A stretch of DNA of 64,000 bases from Tetrahymena elliotti 4EA (Eukaryota; Ciliophora; Oligohymenophorea; Hymenostomatida; Tetrahymenidae): contig JH720387.1 in NCBI GenBank assembly GCA_000231825.2, forward strand, positions 186,001 through 250,000, written 5' to 3'. Below are positions 50,301-62,371 of this stretch, one piece after another. A model generated the notes under the pieces. The model ran no database searches, was not told the DNA's origin, and saw nothing but the letters and a program-made list of their open reading frames with translations. Position 1 is the first letter of the stretch; the number at the start of each line of letters is the position of its first letter. Both the position numbers and the translations under genes were made by a program.

Positions 50301-50645
50301 TTCATCTTAATTTTAAACAGAGCTTTAACTCATTGATGTATTTACTCTTTTGATAGGCTTAATAGAGCTTTTCATAACCAAATCATCAGATCTTACTAAT
50401 TAACTACTATTCCTACCTTTAAAACTGTTTTTAACACTTCTGATTTTTCTTTATGATATTGATTTGTCATTATTTTTTTAACTAGAGTCTATTTCCCAAA
50501 TATCATCTTAGTAATCTAAATCATAAGTTGATATATTGCTTTCCTTTTCTGTTTCCAAATCTTCAATGCTATATTTTTCTTTTCTGGAGCTCTTTAAAGC
50601 GCTTTTAGCCCTCCTTATTTTAGTTTATTTTTTATTTGTATTCAT
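47374..50645 (-). CDS. NCAPH: Condensin subunit CAP-H (Barren kleisin)
   Basis: Exons 50645-50184, 50110-48926, 48861-48752, 48703-48484, 48431-48304 and 48247-47374 (introns 73, 64, 48, 52 and 56 nt; phases all match) give 992 residues (human 741). Barren landmarks in order: SKNRIKADEVFDFEVEKELQ at about 152-171, matching SENKINxKNAFxLxLIDYM; ILECISKLYSMKVDRL, matching LDASVKIYxxRVDxV; DLDPLFRKKSQYFDDISSQG then LLLN near residue 315; a C-terminal VRIRDLKETVWQTM; and SILHLANEKHLRL near the end, matching LLHLANEK. CAP-H is the kleisin that bridges the SMC2-SMC4 heads and recruits HEAT subunits for chromosome compaction. Ciliates carry several CAP-H paralogues divided between micro- and macronucleus; which paralogue this is cannot be told here. 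N-terminal and internal Asn/Gln-rich inserts explain the extra length. Confidence 0.9.
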
Positions 50646-51427
50646 TTTATGGAGACTCTACTGGTTTAGGTATATCTATCTATATAAGTGTAATAAGTTG
50701 ATATCAAAATAGAGTGCGCAAAAATTAAGATTTTTATTATTTTAATTGAGTTAAATATTTTTAAATTAAAAAAATAAATTCTTGGTAGAATGTTAATCCC
50801 CACCAAAAATTAAATTTGAATATTTTCTAATTTTTGGTATTGTTGTTATTACAAATCATAATGATAGCTAAATACTTTTGTTATCAGATATCTTCTTTTT
50901 AGTAAACTTAATTCTTAGAAATTACTATTTATTCATAAATAAGTAAGCAAGTTTGTAAAGTAAACTTTATCATTTTTTCATTCTTCAAGAGGAATTTTTA
51001 TTTATTTTATTTTCGTGAAAAAAACCGCTATCTTTATTTCTCTCAAATAAAATTATTTAGTTGCTAATCATGGATTAGGTTAAATTTAGAATTATTAATT
51101 TTTGGTGCAAAAGTAAAATATCTTTTTTTCTTTAAATTTAAATTAAATAAAATATTGTTCTTTGATTTTATGAATAAATTCAAAACAATTATGAAAAAAT
51201 AAAATGGCTCAAAGCTATTAATACTGAAAAATATTTTAAGTAGTTTCTTTGTTATTGTTTTTATTTAAAAATGTTATTCAAGATTAAATATATCTTTAAC
51301 AAAATTGAATATTTAAGGGTTTTTTCTAACTTTTACTTAAAATTTTGCTTCGGAATTAAAATATATAAGTATATTTTATATAATTTGATAAGTATAGAGT
51401 CTAGGAGATAACATACATATATTTTTA
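50646..51427. other. Divergent promoter region of CAP-H and PUS7
   Basis: AT-rich, 780 bp; no gene supported. Confidence 0.6.
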
Positions 51428-53364
51428 ATGGAATAGTAGACTAAGACTTTAGGAGAAACCAACGTAGGCATTACTACCTATTTAAGTTAAGGCAAACCAT
51501 TTAAGGGAATTGTCAAGTACAGAATTCAAGATTTTATTGTAAATGAAGTTACTTAAGAAAAGGAAACCCTCTATCCTTCTGAAAAATCCACATTTTAGAA
51601 ATAGCATACTTAAAAGAATGAATAAAATAATTAAGAAGTCCCATAAGAAGATAAAAAATCTGAATATGAAATTTCTGAAGAGCTCACATAGAAAATAAAG
51701 GAAATATTTGGATAAGAGAAAGGAGAAAAGATGATTAAATTCTATAATGACTTAGAAGCAGGCTTAAAGGCTAAAGAAAATGATTTCAGTATTTTGATTG
51801 ACTGCCCTGATGAAAAAGATGAAAGATTAAAAATACATTAATTTGTGAGAGAAGAACTTGTTCATATGGACTCTTCCACTGAAGGTGATAATGCTAAAAA
51901 GTCAATTAAAGTATTTTTCACAAAAAATAAAGCAAAAAGAGGCAAAATTGACTAAAAAGTTTACTATTGCGTCCTTTTTAAAAATGGTATTGATAATTTT
52001 ACAGCCATCTAAAATATCAGTAAATATTTAAGATTACCTCCAAAGAATATATGCGCCGCTGGTATTAAGGACAAAAGAGGGTTAACAACTCAACTAATAA
52101 GTATTGCTATGAGTAATACATCAGCCGAAATACTAAATCAAAGATTCTAAAATTCTAGATGGAATAATATGAAGGTGTAAAATGTTAAAGAGGCTACTTC
52201 TTAATTAAGAACGGGAGATCTCTATGGAAATAGATTTTCTTTAGCAATAAGATTGGTTTAATTTGAAGAATAAGAAGTCATCTAAGCAGTTGAAGATCTC
52301 AAAAAATTAGGATTTATCAATTACTTTGGAATGCAACGTTTTGGTACAAACAACAGTATTCACACTCATGAAATAGGTAGAAAATTAAATAGAATAAATT
52401 AAATAAATTTTTTTAATTTATTGGTAATTTTTAACACATGTTTTATTTAATAGGTTTACTTATCCTAAAGAGGTAGTGGGAGTAAGTTTTTGATGCAATA
52501 GTTGGATAAGAAACAAATGATAAAAGAGTTAATGAAGCAAAGAAAGCCTTTTTAAAAGATAAAACATAGATCAGGGATGCTTTGAGAGACATTCCATTTA
52601 AATACAAAATAGAAAGAACTCTCTTGTAGGGATATGAAAGAGTAGGAATGAAGAATAATTTCCTTTAAGCTATCTGTTTTTTAAATAGAAGTACTAGAAA
52701 CCTCTATTGCCACGCTTACTAGAGTTACATATGGAACTTACTTGCTTCATATAGAATTCAAACATTTGGAAACTCTCTAGTTTAAGGAGATATAGTTGCT
52801 AAAAAAAGAGAGAAGTTTTTGGTTGATGTTGAAGCTGATTAAGAAGAAGAAAATGGAGGAGAAGAAGAATAAGAAGATGAAAATAAATATCAAAGTATTG
52901 GGGATTATGATACTGAAATAATTGATGAATCGAATATTGATAAGTATACCTTATATGATGTCCTAATTCCAATTATAGGTGGAAAGCTAAAAATCCCTCA
53001 TAATTCTAATTTAAACACTTATTTAGCTTCAATTTTAGAAAAAGATGGTCTTGACCTATAATTATTTGAAAAAATACAAAATGAATTCTTTGTTGAAGGT
53101 GGTTACAGATTTTTGATTTGTCAAGCTGAAGATGTTTAATATTCTATAAATAAATACAGTGAAAAAAATTAGGATATTCTCACACCCTATTATAATGTTT
53201 AATAGGATCACTCAGAAGAAAATGGGAAATACAGCGCTCTTTGTTTAAAGTTTACACTAGCAAAAGGTTCATATGCAACAATGCTTATTAGGGAGCTAAC
53301 AAAAATTCCCTCTGATTTTGATACTTAAATGATTCTTAATAAAGAATATCAATAATTAGAATGA
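51428..53364 (+). CDS. PUS7: Pseudouridine synthase PUS7 (TruD family)
   Basis: Exons 51428-52376 and 52454-53364 (intron 77 nt, phase 1) give 619 residues (yeast Pus7 676, human 661). The N-terminal block VGITTYLSQGKPFKGIVKYR then IQDFIVNEV is the family opening. The catalytic motif AAGIKDKRGLTTQ contains the nucleophile Asp215 (GxKDxxxxT). INYFGMQRFG follows the catalytic core, then the TRUD insertion domain with FKYKIERTLLQGYE and RNLYCHAYQSYIWN, and a C-terminal LKFTLAKGSYATMLIRELTK, matching the family's LxFxLxxGxYATxxLREL. The enzyme isomerises uridine to pseudouridine in tRNA, snRNA and mRNA, typically at UNUAR sites, in the nucleus and cytoplasm. Residues 400-430 carry an acidic Glu/Gln run. 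The assignment is secure. Confidence 0.94.
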
Positions 53365-53481
53365 AAATAAAAATTAAGTTTATATTATTTTTTATTTTGA
53401 ATGTAAACATATGAGAGAAATAATCATTTACTGATAAATTTAAAAAAATAAGTTCTACTCTATATTTATTATTAATTTTAG

Positions 53482-55921
53482 TCTAATTTCGGAATCAAAT
53501 ATTAAAATAATACTTTTTAAATATCTTTTGATCTATCATATAAAATATTTCCATTTTATTTTTCTGAAAGAGTTTCAAAAACTGACTTTATACAGTCGAA
53601 AATAGGAATAACAAGTGCCTTATCAGCTTAGATATTCAAGGACTGTTAAACATATCAAATTATCTAAGATTCTGGTTTTCTTAATCCTCAGTACTCTGAT
53701 AATCACGTGGAAGCATTCTTAAACTCCTCTAGTTACACTCCTTAAATTTTAGAGTAAATAAAGAACATTCTTCGCTCTAAAATTACTAATTATCCAGTGC
53801 AATTTAACATTTAGAACTCCATGTTTATTGACATTTATTCACAAAAAAAAATTATTACATCTTTCTCATCTACAGTAGTTGTTTAATTTTTTGTTGACTC
53901 TTTAAAAGCATAGTTTATTAATAAAAATTATCCTGCTGTCTTAACATCTTTTTCTTCTAACTATGATTAAATTCAAATCTAAGGTGGAATTGATTCTGTA
54001 AACTCTGTTCTTCTAGATGGAGTTAAAATTTCAAATTACTCCAATCCTTCTGAAATACAAATAAAATTTTAAGTAAGTGATGGTGTTAATTTTGATCTAT
54101 ACAAAGGTGTGTGGGGAATCTTAAATCATCACTTTAAATAGTCCAACATACAAAAACCCCAATTTATCCTTGCAAGATGATTTTAATCAAAAATTTTCTG
54201 ATGGTAGCATTTCGATACTGACAAAATTCGATTATCAAATTAGCTCATGTATTTATTAATAAAGACTCTTCTAATTTAATTTTAACAGCATTTATTTTGA
54301 GCCATAATGGAACTTACACCCATTTAAATAATTAATTTTGGTTATCGTATGACTAAATTTAAAAGGTTTTCTGGTACTCCTTCATCTAAAGACTACAAAA
54401 CAACTATTAAGCTTAAAGTTGTTGCAACAGATGGGTATACTGATGCAGAAGATTATTTTGAAATAAATATTAATGAGATACCTCTATCCTATGTGTTAAC
54501 TATCTTATTTTAAATATTAGGTCCTGCACTTGGTTTGCTTGGTCTATGGAAATACAGTTCTTTTATTTACAATATAATAAAGAAGGGATAGCATGAAACA
54601 TCTTTAATAAAAGTAAATGCCGGAGAATAGATAATCTCGTAAATTCCATTAGTTAAAGATGAGAGGGAGATGGCTAAAATGATTTGGACTAAATTCTATA
54701 AACAGATGTCGAAAGATAATTTTATCTTCGCTCTCATCATATCTAAAGAAAATTACTCAAAGAACAGATTTATAAAAGGTATCCAATAAAACTTTAATTA
54801 ATAATAGCAATAAATTTCTTAAGCTCAATCTGAATAACTTAATAAATAAAATAAAATGAGTATTCTAAGTCCAATTAAATATTGTTCAGAAGAAAATGAA
54901 AGCAAAGTAATTAGTGGATCACCAGCAAATTTATTTCAGTCAAACTTCAAAATTAATTTGAATTAATAACAAAAAATAGAAGATAAGCCTTTAGAAAATT
55001 CTGTTTTAACTCGTTAAATCAAGCGAACAATAAGCATATCTAAAGTCAATAGGATTTAAAGGCAAGTTACTCAAATCGAGAAAAAGTAAATTAAAATGTC
55101 TATGATGATTTCTTCAAAGTAAAGGTAATAAGAGCTGAAGTTTCATGAAATCTAAAATAATTATAACTTTTTTAATAATGATGGAAATTTGAATAAGTTG
55201 TACATTCTCCTGTATTGAGTTGATACAAACATAGCCTTTTCCATCTATCAAAATAGATTAATCAGCTTTGGATGAAACTCTCAAAATATTTAACTTAGAT
55301 GAAATAAACTAAGCACAAAAATCGACCTCCAATTTTACAATTTTTAAACCACTTATTGAAGATTATTTAGTAGCCTGTTCTTATGGATTTACCTTTGATT
55401 CTTTCTTCTTTATCCCTCACCCAATAGGAGAGTGTCTTTAAATGAAACCTCACTCACTAAAATGTGTAGAAGGATATGTACCAATCACTAATACTTCTTG
55501 TATGAGTTTAAGAAAATGTTTAGGAATTGACTATGTTTAAAAAGAACTTATTGACAACTCTAAACTTAATTCTTGGGTATAAATGATAGATATTTCTAAT
55601 AATGTCATATTGCTAAAAGGACTTCCTTAAAATAAAGATATTGGGAAATATTTGTTCAAAATTAATGATTTCTATGGTTATACAATTAAAAGAATAAATA
55701 TTGAAGTACAATATAATAGTGAGTTAGCTTCTTAATATAAAAAGCAAGAAAACCATCAAAAATCTATGCTTTTAGCTGATACAGAATAAAATATCTGTGA
55801 AAGTTCTGGTCATGATGAGATATAAATGATGGTTTCTAATAACAGTAATCATACAAAAAAGAACTCATAGAATTTAAATATGTTATATCTAACAAGTGAA
55901 AAAGATGAATTAATAGAATGA
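53482..55921 (+). pseudogene. Cadherin-like transmembrane protein, frame-broken and 5' truncated
   Basis: Protein-like sequence runs the whole length but shifts frame four times. Frame a (from 53482) encodes an extracellular segment ending QVSDGVNFDLYKG and stops at TGA 54178. Frame b (from about 54143, +1) encodes NPNLSLQDDFNQKFSDGSIS. Frame c (from about 54249, +2) encodes VFINKDSSNLILTA and QFWLSYDQIQK. Frame d (from about 54361, back in frame a) encodes VVATDGYTDAEDYFEINI, one membrane segment (YVLTILFQILGPALGLLGLW) and a cytoplasmic tail, stopping at 55216. Frame e (from about 55235, +1) encodes about 228 more residues to TGA 55919. The repeats resemble the dystroglycan-type cadherin-like domains of a large ciliate surface-protein family. 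No signal peptide or ATG start is found, and PUS7 ends only about 120 bp upstream. Sequencing errors could also explain the breaks. Confidence 0.6.
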
Positions 55922-56230
55922 AATTAAATATTCATAATAGTTTAAAAATAGTTTATTTATGATTTCTTTTATTTTATTTTATATATCATTAATAATTCTC
56001 TATCACCTTTATATTTTGGAAAATTATATATTTCCAACCATTTTTTAACCAAATAATATCTTAGAAAGTAAATTTGTCTTCAAAATAATTCCAAAAATTA
56101 TTAGGTTATTTTTATGGTATTTTCCCAAAATTTTTATGTTTGACAGTATAATTTTATAAGTTTGGTCATTTCATAGATATTATTTTTCAAATTTCTTAAT
56201 TTAAAATTAAATAAAACCAGTAGAAAAACA
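55922..56230. other. AT-rich intergenic region
   Basis: Short spacer containing the promoter of the SelW-like gene; no gene seen. Confidence 0.6.
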
Positions 56231-56596
56231 ATGATAAAAAAAATAATTACTTCTGTATCAAAATAACATTAGTAGCTGACTTCTCTTTAGAATCATAATT
56301 TTGCAAATTACAAATTCAACATCAAGTATTGCGTTTCATGTGGTTCTAGAAGTGCTTATAATTAACTTTTAAGACACATCACAGAAAAGTACTAAAGTAA
56401 TGAAAATACAGTTTCGATAGAATCTAAAACATCTGATTCTTTTGATGGAAGTTTTGAAGTCTTTCTTTCTTTAGATAATCAGTAACAAAACTAAATTTGG
56501 AGTGCTTTGAATGGAGATGGTAGATTTACAGAAAAGAACTTAGCCATTTTTGACTAAAGGATATAAAGTCAAATTAATCAAGAAAATAAACAATGA
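56231..56596 (+). CDS. Selenoprotein W/Rdx-family thioredoxin-like protein (Cys form)
   Basis: Single exon of 121 residues starting at ATG in AACAATG context. After a 30-residue N-terminal extension that is Gln/His/Asn-rich (possibly a targeting segment), the sequence NIKYCVSCGSRSAYNQL matches the CxxC/U active site and following helix of SelW (VxYCGAUGYxxxxxxL). GSFEVFLSLD then SALNGDGRFTEKNLAIFDQR match the FEVxVxGxxxxSKKxGDGxV and final helix of the family. The active site is Cys-x-x-Cys, so the position that is Sec in animal SelW is Cys and no TGA-recoding is needed. The family is thought to act in redox control with thiol partners; substrates are unclear. Small size and good motif order make the call strong. 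Confidence 0.82.
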
Positions 56597-57104
56597 TTGA
56601 TAAAAAAAGAAAAAAGTAAAAAATGACATTTGTAGGAATTCTTGATAAGAACTCATTAATTTTTAAATGAAAAATAAAATCTAAAGTTTCAATACTGGTT
56701 TTATTTTGAAAAGTTAAATTAGATGACTCATTATCAAGACATTCATCAAGTAAAGCATTATATATTAAAAAATTATTTTGTAAATCACTTAACTTAACTA
56801 ATAATAATAAAAATATTATCTTTTATTATTTAATTAGTGAAATAAATTGATTATTATATGGCTTAAATTCAACAAAATTTTTATATGAGCAAAATGAAAG
56901 TTTTAATCATTTAAGAATGTTAAGAAATGAACAATAATTAATCTGAACATATTCCAAGAAATTATTTATCAAAATTTATAATTTCAATTTTCCAAAAATG
57001 ATTTTGTTGTAATAATTTATGAGAACGAAAAGAAAAGTTATTTAAAAGTAAAAATGTGTTTTTAAAGTATTAAAAATATGAATTACAAATATTTATTTAT
57101 TTAT
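56597..57104. other. AT-rich intergenic region between convergent genes
   Basis: 3' flanks of the SelW-like and dynein-assembly-factor genes; no gene seen. Confidence 0.6.
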
Positions 57105-59482
57105 TCACTTTTTAGTTTCACTTATTGTAACATCAATTTTTAAAATATCTTATTTTAATTATTCGTTGTTAGGATCTAATTTTAGAGCTTCCTCTAAATC
57201 TGATTTTGCATTAAAAATTAAATTTTATTTCAAATAAGCATTAGCTCTTCTTACTAAGAATCTTGATTCAAAGCTTGTAAGTTTGTCCTTTTCTTCTTTA
57301 GTTAGCTTTTGATTAGTCCATGAAATAACTCTATTTTTGTAACTTCTAATAATCTTAAGACCACGAAGGCAATTTGTGATGATATCTTCATATTTTTCTA
57401 ACTTTAGGAAACAAGCACATCTATTTAATAAAATGGCTAAATATTCAATTGTTTCTGTACTATCTATTTTCTTCAGACATTCATTGTAAATTTCAAGTGC
57501 ATCACTTACTTTATTTTCCTAATATAATTTATTGAAATCCTATAAATGTTAAATTTATTTAAATTGAATTACTTTAATAAAGGCTACTGCTTGGTTTTTA
57601 AGCTGATTGACTTCTTCAATAATAAAAGACTTTTCTATTTCCTTATGTATTTCTTTAGCTTCAGTGTTTTTATCATTAATTTGTATTGCTTGCTTAATTG
57701 TATCAAAAGCTTCTTTTAACTATTTCAATTGCTGTTGAGCTTTAGCTTTTCTAATGTAAAGTTTTATCAAAAAGCTATTTGAATCCTAAACACTTTGCTT
57801 ATTGATAGGATTAAAACTAGCAAATCTTGTAAACTTTTAAACTTTCTCAATACTTTTGTCACAAAAATCAATACATTCTTAGTTTTCTCCCATTTTGAGA
57901 TAAGTCAAACTTACATTTCCCATAGCTGTTTCATTATGATCAATCTCAAGACTCTTAAAATATTTCTCTAAAGCCTTTTCATATTAAGCTTATTTGAAAA
58001 GGGTGTCTCCTTGTTTCTTTATTAAAATACTCTCTTTTCTTTTCTATATAGTTTTTTAAACTCCTTCAAATTAATTAATCAATTAATTATCCCTCAAATA
58101 AAAAATATCTTCTGTTAAACACTTATCTAAAATTTCTAAACTTCTATCTACATCCCCCTACAATTAAAAAAATAATAATTTATAAAATATTTTAGAAATT
58201 TAAATTAGTACCTTCCATGATGTTGCAATAACTTTTCTTAAAATTGTTTTTAATCTCAATGCCTAGTTTGTAGCAAGTTCTTTTTCTTCTTACTTAAGAG
58301 AATTGCAGTAACTAAGAACCATATCTGCATCCATAAGGGCTTCTTCATAGTTAAATAAATGAATGTTGCAAGCACAACGATTTGCTATACAATTAATCAT
58401 AGATTAATCTAATTTGTAAGCTTAGTTATATGCCATAATAGCTGAGTAAAAATCTTGATTTTTGTAAAATTCATCTCCCCTATCCTTCAACCAGAGAGGA
58501 TTCTTATTTTCTAAATCATCTCCACTCTTTTCTTATTATTATTTAACTTTAGGAAGAGGTGGCTCTTTGAAGTGCTATTCTCTAGCAGCAACTCCTGGAT
58601 ACAGTCTTTATGTAAAAGCTATGTCTAATTTCTTCTGTTCTCTAACCTTAGGTTTATCATCATATTCTACTGCTAATTCTTCGTTCTTGAAAATATCTTC
58701 ATCATTGAAAATTGTATCATCATACTTGTGAGTCCAAATGATTTAAGGTTTAACTATTTAAAAATTGCATTATTAAAATAATAGATCTGATATTCTAATA
58801 AATAAAAAATACATTCTTCTTTTGCCTTTGCTATCTATTGTTAATTTGAAACAATATTTCCTTATTCATCAACATTATCATAAATTGTTTTCAAAGCTTA
58901 CTATTTTAAAAATAAATAAATAAATAATTATTCGATTATTTTTTTAATTCTTACATTCTTTTCTTCAGTCTTTTTGACTTCCAAAACCTTTCTGTTTTCA
59001 TCTTCTAATCTCATTTATTCTTTAGTGGCATGGGTATCGAATTTAATTTTTAAATCGTTTCTTTGTTTTAAGTGCTCTTAGTATGCTGTTTCTCTTCTTT
59101 AGAAAGATTCCTATCTTCTTTTCTTGATTTCTTCCTTGTCTAAACCATCCTCAATAAGGTCTTCCCAATGCTTTTTTTCTTCTTTCTTGACTAAAACTAT
59201 TTCTAATACTTCATTTGCATATACAACATTATTTTCCTATCCTTAAAAGTCTACTTCATGCTTTAAATCTAAAACTCTGACCCATTTCTTTTCAGTGATA
59301 TTAATTTTCAAAACTAAATCAGAAATGAAAATATCTATTTTCTTCATAGTAATTCCTTTAATTGGGATTCTGATTTTTACTATTTTATTATCCTAGTACC
59401 ATTCATAGCCATGCTTTGGCTTAACTCTTGGAACTGGCTCAGGTGGAAATTGAGGTACTCCAGCTGGATTGCTTCCTATCAT
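57105..59482 (-). CDS. DNAAF4: CS + TPR protein, dynein axonemal assembly factor 4-like
   Basis: Exons 59482-58955, 58900-58813, 58753-58212 and 58157-57105 (introns 54, 59 and 54 nt; phases 0, 1, 0) give 736 residues (human DNAAF4/DYX1C1 420). Residues about 25-115 form a CS (p23-like) domain: YEWYQDNKIVKIRIPIKG, DIFISDLVLKI, KHEVDFQG and VLEIVLVKKEEKKHWEDL, the last resembling DYX1C1's end of CS with its WExL. A charged helix follows (EEIKKRRQESFQRRE). The C-terminal half carries several TPR-like helix pairs (for example DRGDEFYKNQDFYSAIMAYNQAYKLD). DNAAF4 works with HSP90/R2TP co-chaperones to preassemble axonemal dyneins in the cytoplasm, which suits a ciliated cell. The protein is longer than the animal form because of more TPR units; another CS-TPR co-chaperone is the alternative. 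Confidence 0.8.
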
Positions 59483-60166
59483 TTTTTAATTTGAGTATTT
59501 TTTTTTGATGAATTAATGACTAATTATTTTAATTAATGATTTAAAGATATTGGAAATGTATTATATTTTTTATCAAAAATTTAAAAATTTAATACCTCTT
59601 TAAATTTTTGTTTGTTTTAAAATTTAATTAACTCATAAAATGAATGAATACAAACTATTTTTTCAAAAAAAATATCTAATTAAAAATACTCTTTTTTTCA
59701 TTTATAAATCTTTCTCAATCAATTTTTTATAAAACAATAAATAATTTTTTTAAAAATTAACTTTTACTTCTTTTTTTAAAATCCATTCAAATCGCTTTAA
59801 AAAATTATTTTTATCAATTTTTGATTAAGTTAAAAATAAAATATAAACTAATTAATTATCAATATCAAATTTAAAATATAAAGTTGATTTAGTAAAATAT
59901 CAAAGGCAATTCTATAATTTTGCAACTAATTTTTAAGGGGAAAGAATTTATAATTTAGTGTGAGTTAAATTTTAAGTATTTGCCAGTAATTATATATCTA
60001 TAATTAATATAGTTAATGGTATTACAAAGGACAGTCTTTAAGTATATATAACTAAATAAAAATAATAAATAATTAATAGAGATTCATTTACTTAGAATTT
60101 ATAATAAATTTTTCTATAGATAATCAAAATAATATCTTTCTCTATATTAAAAGTATTAAAAAATAA
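59483..60166. other. Divergent promoter region
   Basis: AT-rich spacer between the DNAAF4-like and cNMP-binding genes; no gene supported. Confidence 0.6.
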
Positions 60167-62371
60167 ATGAGAAGAAAGTCAACTCTCAATCAAAGCAGTA
60201 TTCCAGTAAATAGATTTAAACCAAACTTATTTAGAATGACAATTTATATTCTGATGCAAATATAAATAGGAAATAGTAAATCTCCTTTAGCTTCCTTAAA
60301 AAGAGAGGATGACTCAGGATATTTCAAGACTATATGATTTAACTCAAAATCTGCCATTATTTGGATCATTAAAAAAAAGTGGTTAGCTAGATTCTCATCT
60401 GTAAATTTGCAGTGAGCTGAACTACAAAACATATAGAGAAAACGAAGTAGTTTTGAGTATTGGTAAAGTATTCTTCTTTTTATCTATTTTATCAATAAGA
60501 AGAGGAGTTTTATTTTTTAAAAATAAATGAAATTTAAATATGCTTTTACTTAAGTATTTTTAACATGTAGGTTAACATGCCCAAAATTTCTAAATAATCC
60601 TAAGCGGTTAAGTAGGTGTATATGTTAGATAAAAGCGTAAAGATCAAGTATAGAAGGAAGAGCAGTTATTTTTAGTAAAAACTTTAGGGTAAGGCGACTG
60701 GTTTGGAGAAGTAGGAATGGTTTATAATTAAGCAAGTTTAGTAAATTATGTAAGTCTTTCAGAAACCTAAACTGCAGTTCTAGATAAAAAAAAATTCAAA
60801 AACGTTCTTGACTAATTCTTTTTGATCCGAATGACATTTTAACTAAACTTTCTGAGAGAAATTCCATTATTCTGGGGCTGGAGTGAAAACGATATGAGAA
60901 TACTATATTAAGTTTATTCAAGATAGAAGTTTGTTCAAGAAGAACCAGTCTACTTATAAGGCGATATATCATAATACATTTATATTGTGAAAGAGGGTCA
61001 ATTTAGAGTAATCAATTAATTCTAAAATAAAATTAGATTTGCAATTCTTTCTTCTGATTGATTATTCAGAAAATCTTTGTTTTGAATTGGATTTATTTAT
61101 TCATGATTTTTCATATTTATAAAGATCTTTAAGCATTTTGATGAGCTTCGTGTAAGAAAATATTATGACCAGAATTTCAAGTAATATTTAGATTAGGATA
61201 GATATCATATTAAAGCTATTAGAGAATTTGAAGAAGAAAAAAATCTTCAAGTAAATAATTTTTTTTTAATTTTCTTAATGTTCTCAATAAAGTTATTTCA
61301 TTTTGAAAAAAAAATACATAAATCTTTAAATAAAACTATTTGTATTCCATTTAATAGGTCGGAACAATAGAAAGAAACGAAATGTTTGGAGAAGAAGATA
61401 TCCTTACAAAAAGAAACAGGAAATATTCTGTAGTATGTGAATCAGATTATGGAGAGCTATTTGTTTTCACTAAATCAGCTATGAGCTGCCTAATTATGAA
61501 TTAAGAAAAGTCTAAGAATTACATTTTAGCTAGATTTAAAAATAAATAAAATTCATACACTAAGAGATTAGATAATATTTCTTAGTATATTTCAAGTGTA
61601 AAGATTGATGTTATAGAAAAAAATTAAGATTAATTAAGAATGACTGAGGATTTTCTTTCTACTAGGGCATCCAAGATCATAGATTAATAAAGTATGATAC
61701 AAAGCATGAAAACCTTCACTAAGTTAAGTGATTCGAAATATGGAACAATGAGAAACTAAAATGGCATCAAAAATAGTATCAGAATAGATCTACCTCAGTT
61801 AAATAATAATGGCTCAGCATAAAATTTAACATTTTATAGATAACCATCAAATTAGGAAAATGTATTGTCTTCAAGCAGGACTAATAACTAGCTTAATGAA
61901 GATAAAAATAATTTATTTTTGAGTAGAACTCAAGTTAACTTTAAATCGCTCAACAACTTGAATTCAAATGATAGTATGGTTAATACATAATATTTTTCTA
62001 ACTAAAGTCAGTAGTAGTTACCTGGAAGTTTTTCAGGTCTTCAAAAGAATTAAAATGCCTATGAAAAAAGACACAAAAATTATATGCAAAAGTATTATGA
62101 TTCATTCAAATTTAATGTTGTGGACAAAAACTATTCTAGTAAGATTATAGATTAATGCACAGATATAAACAAAGAATATTCTAATAACAAAATGTATGCT
62201 AAAGGAGCTTTTAATAATAAATTAGGACAAAGAGGATTCCGTTGCTTAGGTATCGAAGAAATAAAAGATACAAATTAAGAATATGAAAGAGCCAAAGTTA
62301 AAATTTAAGAAGAATTTGATCCCGACTATAAAATAAAAAACTTGAACCATTAAAATAGTATCAAAAAATGA
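60167..62371 (+). CDS. Protein with two cyclic-nucleotide-binding domains
   Basis: Five exons: 60167-60205, 60270-60462, 60571-61007, 61125-61250 and 61358-62371; introns 64, 108, 117 and 107 nt with matching phases; 602 residues. After a 13-residue first exon, the sequence NLLQLPQKERMTQDISRLYD then LPLFGSL leads into the first CNB beta-barrel (GQVGVYV, then GDWFGEVGMVY at 119-129). A second barrel starts with IPLFWGW (FxxL-like entry) and QKFVQEEPVYLQGDIS and has FGEEDILTKRNRKYSV at 275-290. The C-terminal 260 residues are Asn/Ser/Gln-rich with no kinase, channel or other catalytic domain. It could be a cAMP/cGMP-responsive scaffold like the many CNB-only proteins of ciliates. The first phosphate-binding cassette lacks an obvious Arg; the second has Arg284/Arg286. 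Confidence 0.85.

Noticed and set aside
54178..54180. In-frame TGA of frame a as a selenocysteine codon
   Set aside because: The downstream frame-a sequence is not protein-like until 54361; family motifs continue in another frame, so a frameshift is the better explanation.
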